The translations under genes and the position numbers were made by a program. Below the pieces are notes generated by a model that was not told the origin of the DNA, ran no database searches, and was given only the letters and a program-made list of their open reading frames with translations. A stretch of 64,000 bases of DNA. Source: Thiohalocapsa sp. (GTDB lineage: Bacteria > Pseudomonadota > Gammaproteobacteria > Chromatiales > Chromatiaceae). Each line of letters begins with the position of its first letter. Within the stretch, counting starts at the first letter, position 1. Location of the stretch: contig NZ_JAJDNQ010000089.1 in NCBI RefSeq assembly GCF_022340605.1, forward strand, positions 1 to 64,000, read 5' to 3'. Positions 29,342-44,379 of this stretch are shown piece after piece.

Positions 29342-29782
29342 TCAATCCGGCCAGAATCCGTCTTCCAGCAGATCGTCGGCTCTGTATGGGCAATCGGCGG
29401 GGAAGGTGGACGGATCAAGTCCGGTCTCTTGCGTCGCGATGCGCAACGCATCGGGGTAGGCTTGGGATACCGCTTCCGGGAGAAATGGCTTGAGGCTCGG
29501 ACTCAGCCGGAGCTCCCGATCGATCTGGACGCGCTGTTCCACGATGGAGCCGCGCCAACTGGAGGAACGATGGGCAGGCTGATACTGCCACTTCAGCAAA
29601 TGGGCGATTAGGATGATGAGCCGGCTGACCAGTTCGTTGCGCTCGCGACGACTCATAGCTTCCAGTTCCTCTGCGAGCTGCTCGGCGTCGAGCTCTTGCA
29701 AGCGCCCCGTGCGGAGGAGGACAGCCTGGGCGTTGATCCAGGCGTCATAGTCGGCTGCGTAGGGATCGGCGTTGGCGTGCAT
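29342..29782 (-). CDS. DUF29 family protein
   Basis: YAADYDAWINAQAVLLRTGRLQELDAEQLAEELEAMSRRERNELVSRLIILIAHLLKWQYQP. Confidence 0.88.
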   Translation of the reverse strand: MHANADPYAADYDAWINAQAVLLRTGRLQELDAEQLAEELEAMSRRERNELVSRLIILIAHLLKWQYQPAHRSSSWRGSIVEQRVQIDRELRLSPSLKPFLPEAVSQAYPDALRIATQETGLDPSTFPADCPYRADDLLEDGFWPD

Positions 29783-29900
29783 GTCAGTGCCCGTTGCAGA
29801 TTCGTGCTTATCTACCCGAGTGTAGGCCCGCACAAGGTGCCTTGAAAGACCTGGCAGCATGGCAGCGGCGGCAAGCCGGGCCTCGGCCGCCAGCCTCGCC

Positions 29901-30308
29901 CTACACTTCAGCCGCCAGGCCGATCGCCCGGCGCAGCGCCGCCTCCATCGCCGCCTCGCTCACCGGCAGCGGCAGCGCCGCGAACACGGGGAAGCGCGCG
30001 CGCAGAATGTCCAGCTTGGGCTGGTGCTCGGGCTGGTAGATGCAGATGACGCGGACTTCCGGGTGCTTCTGGAGCCGGGCCATCAGGGTCTCGAGGTTAC
30101 TGGTGCGGTCGCGGAAGTCGGACTGGAAGTTGTACTCCGCGACAATGACGTTCGGGATGCGGCGCTTGAGGGCCGCTTGCGCCTTGCGCTGGGAATTGAC
30201 CAGCTCGGCGTCGAAGCCGAGACGCTGGTAGAGGGGAGTGAAGTTGGGGTAGCCGCCGAGCTCGATGATGGCCAGCAGATGTGGTGAGTTTGGGATGGCC
30301 GTGGTCAT
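29901..30308 (-). CDS. hypothetical protein
   Basis: Coherent 135-aa ORF MTTAIPNSPHLLAIIELGGYPNFTPLYQRLGFDAELV...; weakly receiver-like alternation. Confidence 0.65.
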   Translation of the reverse strand: MTTAIPNSPHLLAIIELGGYPNFTPLYQRLGFDAELVNSQRKAQAALKRRIPNVIVAEYNFQSDFRDRTSNLETLMARLQKHPEVRVICIYQPEHQPKLDILRARFPVFAALPLPVSEAAMEAALRRAIGLAAEV

Positions 30309-30412
30309 GGCGATGCCGGGTGGGGCTTCGGGGTGGGAGTATGAGTGCGAAGTGCGGAGTGCTGCGCGGCAGGCTTACGCCCCGTACGTCATGCTCCGTA
30401 CTCCGTGCTCTC

Positions 30413-31027
30413 TCACGCAAAAACCACCCAGGTCGTCGCGATGTACTTGACGCCGTCTTCGACGCGGTTCGCACGATGCTCATGCGTCCAGAAGGGCGGG
30501 AAGAGGACGAGCTTGCCGCGCTCGGGACGTACGCTCAAGCCTTGGTAGAGAAACTGGGTCTCGCCACCGGGACCGGGTACGTCGTTGAGGTACCACAGCG
30601 CCACGAGTTGGCGCTGGCTCAGCTCATGGCTGCCGCCGTCTACATGCCACTGGTAGAACTGGCCTGGCAGGTAGCGCTGCACCTGGTAGCCCAGGTCCTT
30701 GAACGGCCCCTTGAAGTAAGGGTAAGTCTCGCGAAACTCGCGCATCGCAGCGGCAAGCGACTGGAAGAACATCTGGTCGACATCGCGCCAGTCTTCCTTG
30801 TTGCTGACGACGAGATCCATGGTCTGCTTGACGGAGCTGTCCTCCTCGCGGAGCTGGCCGACGCGGCCGGCGTACTGCTGCTCGGGATTGGCCTCGAAGC
30901 GCTCAACGACCTCATCGCAGAAACTGGGCGGCAGCGCGCCGCGGCGCTCGAAGATGAAGCTGCCGGGCTTGACCTCACGCAGGGTCGGCAACGGCGCGAA
31001 AGGACGTTCGGGATCGAGCTGGATCAT
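30413..31027 (-). CDS. 2OG-Fe(II) oxygenase, prolyl 4-hydroxylase-like
   Basis: YLPGQFYQWHVDGGSHELSQRQLVALWYLNDVPGPGGETQFLYQGLSVRPERGKLVLFPPFWTHEHR: HxD...H plus Arg. Confidence 0.88.
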   Translation of the reverse strand: MIQLDPERPFAPLPTLREVKPGSFIFERRGALPPSFCDEVVERFEANPEQQYAGRVGQLREEDSSVKQTMDLVVSNKEDWRDVDQMFFQSLAAAMREFRETYPYFKGPFKDLGYQVQRYLPGQFYQWHVDGGSHELSQRQLVALWYLNDVPGPGGETQFLYQGLSVRPERGKLVLFPPFWTHEHRANRVEDGVKYIATTWVVFA

Positions 31028-31071
31028 GGATGCTGTGCCGTGTTGCTAGTGCGGATTGGCGGACGCGCTTT

Positions 31072-31186
31072 GAGACCGTGAAAGCATTGGATGTATGAGA
31101 GGTCAGGTTAGCGCAGCGTAGCTCGACGCTGGGCGCCAGTAAGAGCGCGAGTGAGCCATTGATTGTCGGGTTACGCTATCGTTACT
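31072..31186. repeat. element A copy 4
   Basis: GAGACCGTGAAAGCATT end and tcaggttagcgcagcgtag ... tgtcgggttacgctatcgttac; includes the stop codon of the NRDE gene. Confidence 0.65.
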
Positions 31187-31988
31187 CATCTTCCGTTTCG
31201 GCTGCGTCGCCGGCGGCGACGGCAATGCGCTCAAAGGGCACGCGGTCCGGCGGTCCATCGGCATGCAGGAATACGGGCAGGGCGTCGAAGCCAGGATAGG
31301 CGGGGATCGCCACAAGGCTGCTGGCGACGGTGCCGTACGGCTCGCCCTGGACCTCGATGCCGTCCAGGTTCATGGCGTTCTGCCGCTCGGCGGCGGACAT
31401 ATCGTCGGCGGCGCGCTGTCCGAGCAAGGCGATCCAGTCCTGCCAGTCGCCGCCGTCCGCGCTGGGTTGGGGCTCGGCCGCGGCGCGGAAGGCCGGCAGG
31501 AAGCGGGCGATACGCGGCTGCGTCACGTCATCCAGCTCGGTGGCGGTGAGCATGTGCAGGCCGTCGGGCACGGGGTGGACGCGGATCTCGCCGTCACCGC
31601 CGTGGCGCAACCAGTAGCAGTCGCGGGGGTCTGCGACGAGCAGGTTGAAGGGGCGATAGGCGTCCGGATGCAGATCGGCCAAGGCACCGGCAGCCGCGCT
31701 GGCCTCGGCGTGGTCCAGCGCCTCCAGCACCAGTTCGCCACGGCTGCGGCGCCCGGGCTGCGGCCCGAGCGTGCCGGTGCGGTTCAGCACGCAGGCGACG
31801 AGGCCGTGGTCGTTGATGCCGAGCCAGCTGCCCTCGGCCTCCAGGTCTAATCCGGCGACGACCTCCGGCCGGTCCGGCCAGTGCCTGGCGGGCGGCCGCG
31901 ACGGGCGCGAGCGCAATTCGTCGCGGTTCGCTGCCAGCAGCAGCGGCCAGTCATGTCCGGGGCGGCGAAGGACGACGACGGTGCACAT
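31182..31988 (-). CDS. NRDE family protein (TANGO2-like)
   Basis: MCTVVVLRRPGHDWPLLLAANRDE; GSWLGINDHGLVACVLNR. Confidence 0.92.
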   Translation of the reverse strand: MCTVVVLRRPGHDWPLLLAANRDELRSRPSRPPARHWPDRPEVVAGLDLEAEGSWLGINDHGLVACVLNRTGTLGPQPGRRSRGELVLEALDHAEASAAAGALADLHPDAYRPFNLLVADPRDCYWLRHGGDGEIRVHPVPDGLHMLTATELDDVTQPRIARFLPAFRAAAEPQPSADGGDWQDWIALLGQRAADDMSAAERQNAMNLDGIEVQGEPYGTVASSLVAIPAYPGFDALPVFLHADGPPDRVPFERIAVAAGDAAETEDE

Positions 31989-32065
31989 GCACAAGAGAGG
32001 GCCAAGGGCCAAGCGCCGTGGGCCTTGCGGGGCCGGCACTTTGCACTCGGCCCTCGGCCCTTCCT

Positions 32066-33022
32066 TTATGGACGATCATCCACTACCTGCCCTTCCTTCG
32101 CGACCGGCGAAGGCACCAGGTCCGCCTTGCTGATGCCGAGCCAGACGGCGATGGCGGTGGCGATGTAGATGGTCGAGTAGGTGCCGACGACGATGCCGAT
32201 GATGAGCGCCAGTGAGAAGCCGGCGATGGCCTCGCCGCCCAGGAAGTACAGCGCCAGCAGCACCATGAGCGTGGTGCCGGAGGTGATGATGGTGCGCGAG
32301 AGCGTCTGGTTGATGGAGCGGTTGCTGATCTCCAGCACCGTGCCCTTGCGGATCTTGCGGAAGTTCTCGCGGATACGGTCGAAGATGACGATGGTGTCGT
32401 TCAGCGAGTAGCCGATGACCGCCAGCACGGCCGCGAGCACGGTGAGGTCGAACTCGATCTGGAAGATGGAGAACATGCCCACCGTGAAGATGACGTCGTG
32501 CACCAGGGCCGCGACAGCACCCACCGCAAAGCGCCACTCGAAACGGAAGGCGACGTAGATCAGGATGCCGATCAGCGCGAACAGCACCGCCAGCCCGCCC
32601 TGCTCGCGCAACTGCTCGCCCACCTGCGGGCCGACGAACTCCACGCGCCGGACCTGCACGTCATGCCCTGCGGACTGGCCCAGGATGCGCACCAGCCGAT
32701 CGCTGAGCTGGGAGCTGCTGCCCTCACCCTCGGGCCGCGGCGGCAGCCGGATCAGGATGTCGGTACGCGAGCCGAAGTACTGGACAATGGCGTCCGGAAA
32801 GCCATTGTCGGCGAGGGTGCCGGTGACATCGGCGATCTCGACAGGGTTCTGGTAGCCGAGCTCGATGACGGTGCCGCCGGTGAAGTCGAGCCCGAACTCG
32901 AACCCGCGAAATAACATCGACAGCAGGCAAATGATCAACGCCACGCCGGAGGCGATGGCGGCGATGTACCGCTTGCCCATGAAGTCGATGTTGAGCTCCT
33001 TGCGCGTCTGTGCTTTGGCCAT
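32066..33022 (-). CDS. secF: protein translocase subunit SecF
   Basis: FEFGLDFTGGTVIEL; VIGYSLNDTIVIFDRIRENFR. Confidence 0.97.
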   Translation of the reverse strand: MAKAQTRKELNIDFMGKRYIAAIASGVALIICLLSMLFRGFEFGLDFTGGTVIELGYQNPVEIADVTGTLADNGFPDAIVQYFGSRTDILIRLPPRPEGEGSSSQLSDRLVRILGQSAGHDVQVRRVEFVGPQVGEQLREQGGLAVLFALIGILIYVAFRFEWRFAVGAVAALVHDVIFTVGMFSIFQIEFDLTVLAAVLAVIGYSLNDTIVIFDRIRENFRKIRKGTVLEISNRSINQTLSRTIITSGTTLMVLLALYFLGGEAIAGFSLALIIGIVVGTYSTIYIATAIAVWLGISKADLVPSPVAKEGQVVDDRP

Positions 33023-33034
33023 GGCTTGATGTCC

Positions 33035-34891
<1,857 letters not shown>

Positions 34892-35096
34892 GATGGGGAC
34901 ATCTCGGGAACTGCCGCGGAACAAGCTAGGGATGGTGCCGGAAACGCGGGCCGCGACAGCGGCACGCCGCGCATGGCAGCGGTTGGCGGCGGCCCATGGC
35001 GGCCGCAGCGGTGAACAGGCGCATGCTGCCGCCCGGTTGGCGGCGGCGCAGAGGGCGGCGCGGCGGACGGCGCGACGGATGACAGGGCGCCAGCCC

Positions 35097-35426
35097 TCAG
35101 AGCTCCTTCAGCTGCCCCTTGGGCAGCAGCACTTCCACCGCGGAGCGGCGGATCTTGATGCGCACGTTGTCGGCGACCTCCACCTGGATGAAGTTATCGC
35201 CGAGGTCGACGATGCGCCCGGCAAGCCCGCCCATGGTGACGACCTCGTCGCCCTTGCTCAGCCCCTCGACGAGCTTCTTGTGCTCCTTCTGGCGCTTCAT
35301 CTGCGGGCGGATCATCAGGAAATACAGGATGATGATGAGCCCGAGCGGGAACAGCATGCCGATCCAGCCACCGCTTGGGGGCGCACCCGGGGCTTGGGCC
35401 ATGGCGTCGGAGATGAAAAAGCTCAT
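35097..35426 (-). CDS. yajC: preprotein translocase subunit YajC
   Basis: MLFPLGLIIILYFLMIRPQMKRQKEHKKLVEGLSKGDEVVTMGGLAGRI. Confidence 0.96.
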   Translation of the reverse strand: MSFFISDAMAQAPGAPPSGGWIGMLFPLGLIIILYFLMIRPQMKRQKEHKKLVEGLSKGDEVVTMGGLAGRIVDLGDNFIQVEVADNVRIKIRRSAVEVLLPKGQLKEL

Positions 35427-35554
35427 TGGAGGACCTCTAAAGCCAGCACCGACGCGGCTGCGCCGGCGTGGTGCGTGGAATGGGGCACGCGCGCGGGGTC
35501 GCCACGTGCGGCCGGGTGAGAAAAATCAGCCGCCGATTATGACACAGGCCGCGG

Positions 35555-37436
<1,882 letters not shown>

Positions 37437-37573
37437 CGCGGGCCCTGGGTTGGGTAAGCAGGAGACGGCGCCCAATTCTGCACGCGTGCGCAGGCGGGCG
37501 AAAGCGAGACCCGCCGCCGGACCCGCCGGAGCCAGCCCAACAGCGCCCGGCAACCGACCCTTGGAGGCAATTG

Positions 37574-38218
<645 letters not shown>

Positions 38219-38319
38219 GTCAGACCAGGCGGCGGCGCGGACTTGCGGTTTCGCAACCGAACCAGGTCAAGGCGTGGACAGGTAAGTTTTGCGGGTCGTC
38301 ATTTTCTGGACATACATCA

Positions 38320-38493
38320 AGAAACGTCGGTTTCAGGCCGACACCTACCCGGCCCAACGGGTTGGATGGGCTTGACAGTTTGATCGGTATATCAGAAACT
38401 GTTGATGTACTGAAGATTCGCAGTTCTTCAGTGCACTCCTCCATCCTCCTTTGGTGGTAACTTTGAAGCGCGGCATCCGCCGCGCTTTTTTTT
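38320..38493 (+). ncRNA. candidate intergenic small RNA
   Basis: No coding potential; hairpins GTCGG-tttcagg-CCGAC and ACTGAAGA-ttcgcagt-TCTTCAGT, C-rich CTCCTCCATCCTCCTTTGG, ends in a strong intrinsic terminator. Promoter and 5' end not established. Confidence 0.4.
38467..38493 (+). terminator. intrinsic terminator
   Basis: AGCGCGGC-ATCC-GCCGCGCT followed by a T run. Confidence 0.85.
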
Positions 38494-38609
38494 GCCTTCC
38501 GTTCAGAGCCTTAGCTGACGCTCGCCGACACATCCGGTGCTGTGACCGCGGCCATCGCGGCGCGGACGCCGCTCCCTCGGCACGACCGCGCGCCCTCCGC
38601 CGTGGCGCT

Positions 38610-39635
38610 CTACCCGCGCCGGCTCAGGAACATCGCATCACCATAGGAGAAGAAGCGGTAGCGCTCCGCTACCGCGTGCCGGTAGGCCGCCATAACGGGC
38701 TCGTAGCCGGCGAAGGCGCAGACCAGCATCAGCAGCGTCGACTCCGGCAAGTGGAAGTTGGTCAGCAGCGCGTCGACGACCCGGAAGCGATAACCCGGGC
38801 GGATGAAAAGCCGGCTGTCGCCGCGGAACGGCCGCAGCTCGCCGGACGACGCCGCGGTCTCGAGGCTGCGCACCGTGGTGGTGCCAACCGCCACGACGCG
38901 CCCGCCGCGGGCACGCGCGGCCGCCACCTGCTCGCACACGCGCTCGTCCACGGCCAGCCATTCCGCATGCATGCGGTGCATGTCGAGGTCGTCCTCGCGC
39001 ACCGGCTGGAAGGTGCCGGCACCCACGTGCAGGGTGACATGGGCGATGTCCACGCCCATCGCGCGCAGCCGCGACAAAATTGCGTCGTCGAAGTGGAGTC
39101 CGGCGGTGGGTGCCGCAACGGCGCCGGCGCTGCGCCCGTAGACGGTCTGGTAGCGCTCGCGGTCGCTGGCGTCGTCGGCGCGCTCGATGTATGGCGGCAA
39201 CGGCATGTGCCCGTGGCGCTCCAGCAGGGTGGCGAAGTCCACCCCCTCGCTCTCCAATACGAAAAGCGCCTCGTCGCGACCCATCACCCGGACACGCTCC
39301 CCCCCCGGCAACAGCAGTGGATTATCCGGCTTCGGCTTGCGGCTGGCACGAAGATGTGCCAGGACACGTCGGGGCGCGAGCACACGCTCCACCAGGACTT
39401 CCACCCGCCCCCCGGACGCCTTGCGGGCATGCAGCCGCGCGGGAAGGACACGGGTGTCGTTGAACACCACGAGATCCTTCGGTTCCAGCAGCGCCGGCAA
39501 GTCCCGGAACAGACGATCGGCGCACACGCCCGGCGGCCCGTCCAGCACCAGCAGGCGGCTCGCGGAACGCTCAGGCAAAGGGTGCTGCGCGATCAACTGA
39601 GGCGGGAGATCGAAACGGAAATCGCTGCGCTGCAT
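38610..39635 (-). CDS. queA: S-adenosylmethionine:tRNA ribosyltransferase-isomerase
   Basis: [75 protein letters not shown]. Confidence 0.96.
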   Translation of the reverse strand: MQRSDFRFDLPPQLIAQHPLPERSASRLLVLDGPPGVCADRLFRDLPALLEPKDLVVFNDTRVLPARLHARKASGGRVEVLVERVLAPRRVLAHLRASRKPKPDNPLLLPGGERVRVMGRDEALFVLESEGVDFATLLERHGHMPLPPYIERADDASDRERYQTVYGRSAGAVAAPTAGLHFDDAILSRLRAMGVDIAHVTLHVGAGTFQPVREDDLDMHRMHAEWLAVDERVCEQVAAARARGGRVVAVGTTTVRSLETAASSGELRPFRGDSRLFIRPGYRFRVVDALLTNFHLPESTLLMLVCAFAGYEPVMAAYRHAVAERYRFFSYGDAMFLSRRG

Positions 39636-40242
39636 GGGCGGTGGCATCGGCGGGCTGCTGCTGCCGGCCCTGCTGCCGGCCCTGCTGCCGAGAGCGATCG
39701 TCGGCGCGTGTTTCGTTGCGGGCGCTTCGCGACGGAGGAACGTCCGAACATTATGCCAGCAACTCGACCCCAAGGGCGCAACCGGTCCGAACTCCCGTCG
39801 AGCACTTCGCCAATCACCAACGCGGCTCCTTTCCACCACTCGGCGCACGGCCAGCCAGGCAAGCTCCGCCGACCCCCGGCGCCGATCGCTCCGCCAAGTC
39901 GCGCCAGACGCGGTGCAACTTTCATGGACCATGGCCTAATCGATATCACGATAACAATGCGAGGCAATCCACCTACCACCACGGCGGCCTCTCCCCTTGG
40001 CCGCATCCGCCATCTTCTCAAGCAAGCATAAGACATCCTGAATTCATCGAAGCCGGCCTCCTGTATATCGCATAGGCCCATCAGGAGTATTCCCCTCACA
40101 CGCGCCGCCGCGATCGACCCAGGACCGAATCTACTGCCGTCCAAAGCGATCCTAAACCGCGTTCCATTGGCCAGACATCAGGGATTTCATAATCTAGACG
40201 CGGTAGTCACCCAAGTCCCTCGCCGCAACGGAGAGCAGGTCA

Positions 40243-41478
40243 TTGATCAGTCTCGGCTTGACGCATTCCCTCGCGCAACTAAGCGCCGCCAACCGCCTGC
40301 AAACGACGGCGCTACTGAGCGATGTGGAAATCGACCGCGCGCCCGGCCACCGCGGCACGCATTTGCGCGCCGGCACAACCGGCGATCGCCCACCGCGCTA
40401 TCGCTGGACCAATTGGCGCTGGTGGCTTGGACTCAACCCCAGTTTTCCAACCACGACCGCACCACGCACGGTCGCCGTGATCATTCCGGCACATAACGAA
40501 GAAGCGTGCATAGCAGAAACAATCAAGAGCGTACTCGCACAAACCGCAGCTATCGAGCAGGTCATCGTCGTCGATGATGCGTCCACCGACAGGACCGGGG
40601 AAATTGCCTCGCAATTTCCAGAGGTAGAGCTGGTTCGACCCACCGTGAACCAAGGATCGAAGCCGCGCGCCCAGAACTACGCGCTGAAGTTCGTTCGCGC
40701 CGACTTGTTCGTGACCATCGATGCAGACACCCTCCTTGCGCCCGATGCGATCGAACAGCTACTTCCCTACTTCTCCGACCCGAAGACGGGGGCGGTCTGC
40801 GGCTTCGTCATTCCCCAGCGAGTCAATACACTGTTTGAGAGGGGCCGCTTCATCGAGTATCTCTTTGGCTGCACCCTATCTAAAGGAGCGCAGAACCAGG
40901 TGGGCGCTGTCGTCGTAGCCTCTGGATGCTTCGCCGCCTACCCCACCGAACTCGTGCTCGGCCAAGGAGGGTTTCCGCCAGGAACGATGGCAGAGGATAT
41001 GGATCTGACGTGGCGCCTGGCGAAGAAAGGATACGAAGTCTACTTCCACGACACCGCGTATTGCTATCCGATCGATCCACCGAACCTGAAGATATTTGTC
41101 GCACAGGTTGACCGCTGGTACCGAGGTGTGCTGCAAAACCTGAGCACGCACAGCTTCCGCGGCCGACTGCGGCTCGGCCTATTTGTCTATTGGTACATGT
41201 TCGACGCGTTGCTGACGCCGCTGATCCTGTTCTTTGCGGTCTACGCCTACACCGGCGATGTCGCTCTGCCCTTGGCGGTCATGCTGCTTCACGACTTGGC
41301 CATCGTTGCCCCGCCGGCGTTCTTCAAGGCGGCCTCCATCGGGCGATTCTGGCAGGCAGTCGTCTCGTTTCCCGCCTTTCTTGTCCTCAGGCCCATCAAC
41401 AAGTTCATCCTATGGCGCGCAATGTGGCGCGAATGGATCAAGCGAGACAAGCTCAAGCACTGGGTCAAAGGGCATTAA
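40243..41478 (+). CDS. family 2 glycosyltransferase (poly-GlcNAc/chitin-synthase-like)
   Basis: VAVIIPAHNEEACIAETIKSVLAQ, VIVVDDASTDRTGE, TIDADTLLAPDAIE, AEDMDLTWRLAKKGYEV, QVDRWYRG (QxxRW); C-terminal TM helices. TTG start; a downstream start is possible. Confidence 0.9.
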   Translation: MISLGLTHSLAQLSAANRLQTTALLSDVEIDRAPGHRGTHLRAGTTGDRPPRYRWTNWRWWLGLNPSFPTTTAPRTVAVIIPAHNEEACIAETIKSVLAQTAAIEQVIVVDDASTDRTGEIASQFPEVELVRPTVNQGSKPRAQNYALKFVRADLFVTIDADTLLAPDAIEQLLPYFSDPKTGAVCGFVIPQRVNTLFERGRFIEYLFGCTLSKGAQNQVGAVVVASGCFAAYPTELVLGQGGFPPGTMAEDMDLTWRLAKKGYEVYFHDTAYCYPIDPPNLKIFVAQVDRWYRGVLQNLSTHSFRGRLRLGLFVYWYMFDALLTPLILFFAVYAYTGDVALPLAVMLLHDLAIVAPPAFFKAASIGRFWQAVVSFPAFLVLRPINKFILWRAMWREWIKRDKLKHWVKGH

Positions 41479-41508
41479 CCAAATCCGCAAACCCCAACAG
41501 GTAAAAAC

Positions 41509-42288
41509 ATGAAGAAGTCACTTAAGCATGCTCTGGCGGCTCTTGCCGCTTCGGCAAGCCTTCTTGCGGCACCACTCGCCTGGAGCCAAGCGCCGACAGG
41601 GGGCAAGGCATACATAACGTTCACTTTTGACGATGCGCCGGTGAGTGTCTACACCAACGCTGGCCCCCTCTTCGCAAAGTACGGCTTTCCCGCGACTTTG
41701 TTCGTCATCACGAACGCGGTGGCTGGACCGGCGGAACAATCCTGGCACATGGACTGGAACCAGATTCACGACCTGTACCAACAGGGATGGGAGATCGGCT
41801 CCCATTCCCATACGCATCCTTATCTGACGCAAATTTCCGACGCGGACCTCTCAAAAGAGGTGGAGCAATCATTCAGTGCGTTGGCGCAGGAGCAACTGCA
41901 TCCCGAAGTGTTTGCCTCGCCTTACGGAGACTATAACGCGAAGGTCGTCAAGGCCATAGCCAAACGCTTTACCATGCACCGACGGACATTCGGCGCCGAT
42001 CCTGAACTGAATGGATTCAACGATACGAGCTCCCTCGATTGGATGGACATTTCGGCGCATGTCGTCACGGCCGGCGAATCCGCCGGCGACCTCTCCGCAC
42101 TGATCGACCAGGCCATCCAGGAAAACCAATGGCTGGTACTCTGTTTCCACGGGATCGTCAAGGGGACGCCTGCCACAGAGTATGAATATGGCTATGCCGA
42201 CCTCGACGCAATACTCCAGTACGCATACTCCGCGGGCATCTCCGTCGTCAACTTCGAACAAATGCGAGGCATTGTGGGTGACAAATAA
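41509..42288 (+). CDS. secreted polysaccharide deacetylase (NodB/CE4)
   Basis: Signal peptide; AYITFTFDDAPVSVYTNAGPLFAKYGFPATLFVIT; GWEIGSHSHTHPYLTQI; ASPYGDYNAKVVK. Confidence 0.93.
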   Translation: MKKSLKHALAALAASASLLAAPLAWSQAPTGGKAYITFTFDDAPVSVYTNAGPLFAKYGFPATLFVITNAVAGPAEQSWHMDWNQIHDLYQQGWEIGSHSHTHPYLTQISDADLSKEVEQSFSALAQEQLHPEVFASPYGDYNAKVVKAIAKRFTMHRRTFGADPELNGFNDTSSLDWMDISAHVVTAGESAGDLSALIDQAIQENQWLVLCFHGIVKGTPATEYEYGYADLDAILQYAYSAGISVVNFEQMRGIVGDK

Positions 42289-42742
42289 GACACTGTGCCT
42301 GTGCGCATCGCTTCTCGCGCTGTCGCTGCCCTCTCTGGCGCCGAAGGCAGAGCCCGTTGGCTACCCATACTCGGGGTATGCCGCGTTGAGCAACACCTGG
42401 GGATCGGAAGATGAGGATGGCTACAAGCTCGACGGCTACGGAGAGCAAGGCATTGATTGGGTGCGTCTCGGATCGTCGCGCTGGCTGTTCAACACCTTTG
42501 TTGGCGTGGCAGGAACGGTGAGCGACCAAAAGGAGCGCTACTGGGACAACAAGGCCGGTCCCCGTGCCGGCCTGAAGCTCCGGTGGGAAGGACCTGCACC
42601 GGGTAGCGGGTGGTCCAACATGGCCATCGGCGTACGCGCTGAGAACTATCAGTATTTTGGCGATAACCAACCGTACGACAGCGACACTAGATTCGTGCTG
42701 TTTCTAGAGGCGGCGGTCGGCGGTGACTGGAAGAAACGGTAG
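42278..42742 (+). CDS. small secreted protein of unknown function, paralogue 1
   Basis: GTG start overlaps the deacetylase 3' end; signal peptide then EPVGYPYSGYAALSNTWGSEDEDGYKLDGYGEQGIDWVRLGSSRWLFNTFVGVAGTVSDQKERYWDNKAGPRAGLKLRWEG; near-identical to 44741..45205. Confidence 0.85.
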   Translation: MTNKTLCLCASLLALSLPSLAPKAEPVGYPYSGYAALSNTWGSEDEDGYKLDGYGEQGIDWVRLGSSRWLFNTFVGVAGTVSDQKERYWDNKAGPRAGLKLRWEGPAPGSGWSNMAIGVRAENYQYFGDNQPYDSDTRFVLFLEAAVGGDWKKR

Positions 42743-44379
42743 GGGGTCAAACATGGTCATGTGTGGTGGTTACTCCAGTATCATCCATCTGTTTTTGCGC
42801 TTTCCGATACTCGCTCCGGCTCTGGCGATGACGTCGGTCGGGTATATGGTCGCGCCCATTCTGGTCAACGAAGTGCCCGATCATCCCGGGATGATAGGAC
42901 CACAGCCACGGCAAGTCCTTGTGGCAGGACGGAGAGCAACTCCGGAACAGACGCCCATGGGTTGGCCGCTGAACCGGGAGCGGGTCATTCGCCGGGGAGC
43001 GATCGAGCCGAGAACCGGGGAGTCGCTTCTCGCGGAAACGGAGGACTCGTCGAAGCGTACGCCTATGGGGTGGCCCACGGCTGACGGCACTCGGATGCCT
43101 TACAACTCGGTTCCGCTGGATAGGTCTCTGGCCCTGAATCCGTGACGTGATGGCGACGTCGAGCCCTCGGTGGGCGTGGATCGACCGGGCAACCGGGTGC
43201 ATCGCCGCCTGCACGCCGGCGCGCATACGCCGGCGCGCGGCCTTGCGGCCCCGCGAAATATGGGAGCCGACAAGTGCCACTTGGACGATCCGGCGCAGTT
43301 GGCTCTAGGAAGACGCCGAGGATTGGCCTTGCCGGCCAGAGTCGGCGCGGGACTCGAACACTCGGCCTCCGAACCCGGTCATGCCCTTGCCGCAGCACAC
43401 TTGAGGGTGGCGGAATGGCCTGCCCGCCCGGAGACCTTGATTTGTCGGCGCGTCCTCGGCGGTACTGGGCACAGGTGACGAGCGAGGCAAATAATGTCGG
43501 CGTATGACCGACACTCACCGAGGTGATTGCCAGTAGCGCTTCGCTCAACCGAGCAGGTCGGCGGGTTGCACGCTGACGGACTCGTCTCTTGATTCGGCAG
43601 CAACTGACCGGCCACCAGCGCACGGCGCTTAGCCCCATGCGCTGTCAGACGCAGGCGCTCCATCTCGAAACCACCCGGGCGGGCCGGTTGGCGCCCACAT
43701 CACTTGGACTCCTGCCCCGGCGCACCATGCGCCGCCACCAGCCTGCGCTACCAACTTGCACTACTGGCCGAACGGCGGGGCGCACAAGCGTACAAGCAAT
43801 TGCACCGCAGCCAAGCGCCACCCTCAGGGCACGGCACCGCCTGAGCTGCAAGCAGTTGGACGATGCTCGTCGGCTGCAGACGGCATTCGCCAGGTCCGAC
43901 GCTAGAGCGTCGGCTCGGACAGCGATGCCGTCGTCTCGCTCATCCTTGCCGTCACCCGGACGCCCAAGGGATTCGTTGTATAAGACTACGGAAAGCGACT
44001 GTCGGGCCTGAGGTTGACACGTAGGGCGTCATCAGGTACCTCTTGAGGCGGACCCTGATGAAATGAGGACCGAACAACGTGAGCGCTCCCATGCAGCCTC
44101 CGGGCGCTCCGCCAGGCATCTGTCGGGCTGCCGCAGGTCCCGTGGAGCGCGGGCGGGCAAATCCGTTTGCGTTAGATGCCACGCGATAAGCGCATGCACG
44201 GAGTTGGCATGGCGGCCGGTTGGAATAGGGGATATGGCGATCGCCGGGCGTCGCGCAGCGTTCCAGGATCTCTGCGAGGTGCTCGCCGAGCGAATGTCGA
44301 TCACGGCCGGGTCTGCGCTGAGACGCCCGTCGGGTCGCCTACGGCGTACGAGCGTGCGTCTGCGCGCTCGCTCAGGCGG

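Noticed and set aside
38372-38400. sigma70 promoter TTGACA...TATATC for the sRNA candidate
   Set aside because: Spacing between TTGACA (38372) and TATATC (38388) is only 10 bp, so I do not call a promoter.
43345-43385. tRNA remnant / att site (T-arm-like GAGTGTTCGAGTCCCGC on the minus strand)
   Set aside because: T-stem does not pair, no acceptor or anticodon stem found, no integrase nearby.
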